A stretch of 10,424 nt of DNA from Betaproteobacteria bacterium. GTDB taxonomy: Bacteria > Pseudomonadota > Gammaproteobacteria > Burkholderiales > Usitatibacteraceae. Under the pieces are notes generated by a model that saw only the letters and a program-made list of their open reading frames with translations, searched no databases and was not told where the DNA came from. Within the stretch, counting starts at the first letter, position 1. Each line of letters opens with the position of its first letter. The position numbers and the translations under genes are program-made. This document shows, piece by piece, positions 8,165-10,424 of the stretch. The stretch spans positions 1 through 10,424 of the forward strand of contig JAAOZZ010000464.1 of NCBI GenBank assembly GCA_012274175.1, in the 5' to 3' direction.

Positions 8165-8193
8165 TTCTAGCACATCGGCCGGGCACTTTCCAA
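8164..8193 (-). promoter_or_regulatory. Second sigma70-type promoter candidate for gyrA (distal)
   Basis: On the minus strand, TTGGAA (-35, four of six) at 8193-8188, an 18-nt spacer, then TAGAAT (-10, five of six) at 8169-8164, preceded by TGC, which makes an extended -10 element. Its -10 abuts the -35 of the proximal candidate, so the two could compete for RNA polymerase or act in tandem. Confidence 0.5.
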
Positions 8194-8271
8194 CGCCGGG
8201 CGTGGTCATAGCACTTGTGGCGGACGCGCAACGCCGAATGGGCTTGATGTTGCGCAAATCCCCACTTTGTG

Positions 8272-8301
8272 TTGTGAAGGCAAGGGCCGTTTGTGTATCA
8301 T
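8272..8301 (+). promoter_or_regulatory. Sigma70-type promoter candidate for the OmpA-family gene
   Basis: TTGTGA (-35, four of six) at 8272-8277, an 18-nt spacer, TATCAT (-10, five of six) at 8296-8301. Start would be near 8308, giving a leader of about 70 nt. It is the best plus-strand match in the region, but not a strong one. Confidence 0.45.
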
Positions 8302-8365
8302 GTCGTGAGCAGTTTTTCGGGCGGTGAGCCTCACAGAGCGGCAAAACAACCATCCAAATCCTCTT

Positions 8366-8370
8366 GGGAG
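8366..8370 (+). promoter_or_regulatory. Shine-Dalgarno site of the OmpA-family gene
   Basis: GGGAG 8 nt before the ATG at 8379. It fixes that ATG as the start rather than the in-frame TTG at 8364, which overlaps the site. Confidence 0.75.
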
Positions 8371-8378
8371 TTCCGAAT

Positions 8379-9014
8379 ATGAAGATTTCCTCGACGCTAA
8401 CGCTCGGCTGCGCACTGTTCGCGCTCGCTGCGGCCTCCGCTTATGCCGACCCCTTGCCCGTTCTCGAGGATGCCTCCGGCCACGCCGTGCGGGACGCCTC
8501 GGGCAACTGCGTCCTGACCTCCGGTCGCGTGCTGCCGGAATGCGGCGGCCCCATGAAGGTATCCACTCCGGCTCCGGCGCCTTCCGAGTCCCCCAGCGCC
8601 GCTCCCGCGCCCACCCCGGCGCCCGTGGCCGAACCGGCCAAGCCCGCGCCGCAATCCGTGCGCGAAGCGATCGTGATCCAGGCCGACGCGCTCTTCGACT
8701 TCGACAAATCGGTGGTGCGTCCCGACGGCCGGCGCAGCATCGACGCCGCCCTCGAGAAGATTCGCGGCATGGACATCGAGATGGTGATCGCGACGGGCCA
8801 TACCGACTCGATCGGCACCGAGCACTACAACCAGAAACTCTCCGAACGCCGCGCCGCCGCGGTGAAGGCGTACCTGGTCAGCAAGGGCTTCCCGGCCGCG
8901 AAGGTCACCACGATCGGCAAGGGCGAGACCCAGCCGGTGGCGACCAACAAGACCAAGGAAGGACGCCAGAAGAACCGCCGCGTGGACATCGAATTCAAGG
9001 GCGTCCACCAGTAA
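8379..9014 (+). CDS. ompA: OmpA/Pal-domain cell-envelope protein
   Basis: A secreted protein of 211 residues that should bind peptidoglycan in the periplasm and help anchor the outer membrane. Residues 1-23 are a signal peptide (MK start, hydrophobic core, AYA cleavage site before Asp24). Residues 24-60 are a small region with two cysteines (44 and 55) that could form a disulphide. Residues 63-92 are a Pro/Ala-rich linker. Residues about 98-208 are the OmpA C-terminal domain: FDFDKSVVRPDG, TGHTDSIGTEHYNQKLSERR (139-158) and KNRRVDIEF. Asp143 and Arg158 align with the diaminopimelate-binding pair known from Acinetobacter OmpA. The length is far short of classic OmpA: there is no room for an eight-stranded beta-barrel, so it is anchored, if at all, by other means. 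The gene diverges from gyrA, an arrangement I recall in Burkholderiales, and is closed by an intrinsic terminator. The symbol follows usual betaproteobacterial practice. Confidence 0.93.
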   Translation: MKISSTLTLGCALFALAAASAYADPLPVLEDASGHAVRDASGNCVLTSGRVLPECGGPMKVSTPAPAPSESPSAAPAPTPAPVAEPAKPAPQSVREAIVIQADALFDFDKSVVRPDGRRSIDAALEKIRGMDIEMVIATGHTDSIGTEHYNQKLSERRAAAVKAYLVSKGFPAAKVTTIGKGETQPVATNKTKEGRQKNRRVDIEFKGVHQ

Positions 9015-9032
9015 GCCCTTCCGACCCTTCGG

Positions 9033-9058
9033 AAAACCCCGCTCCGGCGGGGTTTTTT
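9033..9058 (+). terminator. Rho-independent terminator after the OmpA-family gene
   Basis: AAAACCCCGC, loop TCCG, GCGGGGTTTT, with six T in a row (9053-9058): six G-C pairs extended by A-T pairs and a U tract. It begins 18 nt after the stop codon. Strong by sequence, and it lies just 17 nt before the next gene on the same strand. Confidence 0.92.
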
Positions 9059-9075
9059 GTTCCAACGCCGCCGCC

Positions 9076-10383
9076 ATGGAAGCCGTCGACACCCTGATCT
9101 GCGCCGCGCACGTGGTGCCCGTCGAACCCCATGTGGTCCTGCACGATCACGCGGTCGCAGTGCGCGACGGACGCATCGCCGCGATCGAGCCCACGGCGCA
9201 GGCCCTGGGGCGCTTCGACGCCCGCGAGGTCGTCCGGCTCGACCGCCACGCGCTCATTCCCGGGCTGGTGAACCTGCATTGCCATGCCGCGATGACGCTC
9301 ATGCGCGGAATCGCCGACGACCTTCCCCTCATGACATGGCTGCGCGATCACATCTGGCCGGCGGAGTCGCGCCACGTGGGCGACGGATTCGTGCACGACG
9401 GGAGCCTGCTCGCGATGGCGGAGATGCTGCGGGGCGGCATCACCTGCGTGAACGACATGTATTTCTTCCCCGAGGCGACGGCCCGCGCGGCGCTGCGGGC
9501 GGGAATGCGATCCGCGCTCGGGGTGATCGCCCTCGAGTTCCCGAGCGCCTATGCCGCCGATGCGACGGCGTACCTGCAGAAGGGGCTTGCCACGCGGGAC
9601 GCCTACCAGGGCGAGCCGCTGCTCACGTTCTGCCTCGCGCCCCACGCGCCGTACACCGTGTCCGACGAGACGCTGCGGCGCATCGCCGTGTTGGCCGAGG
9701 AGCTGGACGTGCCGATCCATATCCACGTCCACGAGACCGGCGCCGAGGTGGCCGAGGGTCTCGCGGAGCACGGCGTGCGTCCCCTCGAGCGCCTGCGCCG
9801 CCTGGGACTGGTGGGCCCGCGGCTGATCGCCGTGCACGCGATACACCTCGACCAGGACGAGTTGGACTTCATGGCCCGCGAAGGCGTGAGCGTGGCCCAT
9901 TGCCCCTCGTCCAACCTCAAGCTTGCGAGCGGCATCGCCCCCGTGGCGCAGATGCGCGAGCGGGGCATCCGCGTGGGCGTGGGCACCGACGGGGCGGCGA
10001 GCAACAATCGCCTGGACCTGCTGACGGAGATGCGCTCTGCCGCGCTGCTTGCCAAGGTGATGAGCGGGGAGGCGAGCACGCTGAACGCCTTCGAGGCCCT
10101 GGAGATGGCCACGCTCGACGGCGCCCGGGCACTCGGGATCGACGCGCACACCGGCTCCATCGTGCCCGGCAAATGGGCCGACCTGGCCGCGGTGGAACTT
10201 TCCTCCCTCGAGACGCTGCCGTGCTTCGACCCGGTGTCGCACCTCGCGTACGCCGCCGGGCGGGAGCACGTGAGCGACGTCTGGATCGCCGGGCGCGCGC
10301 GCCTCGCCCAGCGCCGGCTCACGGGCCTCGACGAGGAGGACTTGCGCGACAAGGCCCTCTGGTGGCAGAAACGTCTTTCATGA
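9076..10383 (+). CDS. mtaD: Methylthioadenosine / S-adenosylhomocysteine deaminase family amidohydrolase
   Basis: A 435-residue zinc amidohydrolase of the TRZ/ATZ-MtaD group, predicted to deaminate 5'-methylthioadenosine and/or S-adenosylhomocysteine to the inosine form; cytoplasmic. It has an N-terminal beta-sandwich half, then a TIM barrel. Metal-site residues by alignment to this family are His68 and His70 (LHCH), His217 with catalytic Glu220 (HVHE), His254 (AVHAIHL) and Asp305 (GTDGAASNN). LAPHAPYTVS at 187-196 is the substrate-site His region. VPVEP near residue 14 and GKWADL near 365 flank the barrel as usual. The Pseudomonas aeruginosa homologue PA3170 sits near gyrA and next to ubiG and is described, from memory, as MTA-specific. 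Guanine or triazine deaminase activity is a weaker alternative. No Shine-Dalgarno site is visible before the ATG. The gene starts 17 nt after a terminator, so its promoter is unclear. The downstream gene overlaps its TGA by ATGA. Confidence 0.88.
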   Translation: MEAVDTLICAAHVVPVEPHVVLHDHAVAVRDGRIAAIEPTAQALGRFDAREVVRLDRHALIPGLVNLHCHAAMTLMRGIADDLPLMTWLRDHIWPAESRHVGDGFVHDGSLLAMAEMLRGGITCVNDMYFFPEATARAALRAGMRSALGVIALEFPSAYAADATAYLQKGLATRDAYQGEPLLTFCLAPHAPYTVSDETLRRIAVLAEELDVPIHIHVHETGAEVAEGLAEHGVRPLERLRRLGLVGPRLIAVHAIHLDQDELDFMAREGVSVAHCPSSNLKLASGIAPVAQMRERGIRVGVGTDGAASNNRLDLLTEMRSAALLAKVMSGEASTLNAFEALEMATLDGARALGIDAHTGSIVPGKWADLAAVELSSLETLPCFDPVSHLAYAAGREHVSDVWIAGRARLAQRRLTGLDEEDLRDKALWWQKRLS

Positions 10384-10424
10384 GTCCCGAGCCTTCCCCA
10401 CCCGCCTCCGAGCCGACGGGCGCC
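10380..10424 (+). CDS. Start of a gene running off the window, perhaps ubiG
   Basis: An ATG overlapping the deaminase stop as ATGA opens a frame of 15 codons (MSPEPSPPASEPTGA) to the window end. These residues are Pro/Ser-rich and show no family motif. In Pseudomonas and Burkholderiales the next gene in comparable neighbourhoods is, from memory, ubiG, the SAM-dependent methyltransferase of ubiquinone synthesis, so that is the best guess by synteny. If so, it has an extra N-terminal segment, or the true start is further downstream. No good Shine-Dalgarno site is visible; translation would depend on coupling. Confidence 0.4.
   Translation, partial: MSPEPSPPASEPTGA

Larger units (their letters stand above)
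8060..8378. other. Divergent gyrA / OmpA-family intergenic region
   Basis: 319 nt with no convincing gene. It holds the two gyrA promoter candidates, a GC-rich hairpin in the presumed gyrA leader, and a promoter candidate and Shine-Dalgarno site for the plus-strand gene. A markedly AT-rich island covers about 8119-8170, in contrast to GC-rich flanks. CAACGCCG occurs twice (8191-8198 and 8229-8236), and TTGCGCAA at 8250-8257 is a perfect 8-bp palindrome; neither can be tied to a known regulator from sequence alone. Confidence 0.8.

Noticed and set aside
5453..8170. A 905-codon open frame antisense to almost all of gyrA
   Set aside because: Its product is Ala/Arg/His/Val-rich, shows no family motif, and mirrors gyrA codons. 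GC-rich genes rarely carry stops in this antisense frame, and gyrA itself is unambiguous.
8132..8353. A 73-codon minus-strand open frame in the gyrA-ompA interval
   Set aside because: No Shine-Dalgarno site or homology that I recognise, and it covers both promoter regions.
8379..8450. Possible lipoprotein signal (LTLGC around Cys11)
   Set aside because: Thr occupies the -3 position where Leu/Val/Ile is needed, the cysteine is in the middle of the hydrophobic core, and a good AYA signal-peptidase I site follows.
8995..10269. A 424-codon minus-strand open frame opposite the deaminase gene
   Set aside because: Low-complexity Gly/His/Arg-rich shadow; the plus strand encodes an amidohydrolase with all metal-site motifs in frame.

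Overview
This is a GC-rich window (impression: well above 60% G+C in the genes) carrying ordinary chromosomal core genes. The gene order, protein sequences and codon use fit a betaproteobacterium of Burkholderiales or Nitrosomonadales/Rhodocyclales type. I read this from the divergent gyrA / OmpA-family arrangement, the gyrA-serC-(serA)-pheA-hisC-tyrA run, the bifunctional PheA, and GyrA with Thr at position 83. No marker in the window fixes the genus.

Layout. Positions 8059 down to 1 hold one compact minus-strand operon: gyrA (DNA gyrase A), serC (phosphoserine aminotransferase), a serA-type phosphoglycerate dehydrogenase, pheA (chorismate mutase-prephenate dehydratase), hisC (histidinol-phosphate/aromatic aminotransferase) and tyrA (prephenate dehydrogenase, cut by the window edge). 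Junctions are a 23-nt overlap, an 11-nt gap, a 4-nt ATGA overlap, a 1-nt TGATG overlap and a 5-nt gap, so translation is probably coupled along the chain. Positions 8060-8378 are the divergent regulatory region. It has two tandem sigma70-like promoter candidates for gyrA, one with a perfect TATAAT, and a candidate promoter and clear Shine-Dalgarno site for the plus-strand gene. Positions 8379-9014 encode a secreted OmpA/Pal-type peptidoglycan-binding protein, followed by a strong intrinsic terminator. Positions 9076-10383 encode an amidohydrolase of the methylthioadenosine/S-adenosylhomocysteine deaminase family. The start of another gene overlaps its stop codon by ATGA and runs off the window; it is probably ubiG by synteny only.

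How the genes work together. SerA and SerC perform the first two committed steps of serine synthesis. PheA makes prephenate and phenylpyruvate, TyrA makes 4-hydroxyphenylpyruvate, and the HisC-type enzyme can transaminate these keto acids (and imidazole acetol phosphate). The operon therefore joins gyrase with serine, phenylalanine and tyrosine synthesis. On the other side, the deaminase recycles the methylthioadenosine or SAH left by SAM use, next to a probable SAM-dependent methyltransferase gene.

I found no CRISPR array, insertion sequence, phage, toxin-antitoxin or defence module, and no RNA gene. The points most worth a second look are the Asn/Gly-rich repetitive tail on GyrA that overlaps the serC start, the serA-type gene inserted between serC and pheA with Pro where the usual catalytic Glu would lie, the palindromic -10 element in an AT-rich island upstream of gyrA, and the deaminase gene starting 17 nt after a strong terminator with no visible Shine-Dalgarno site.
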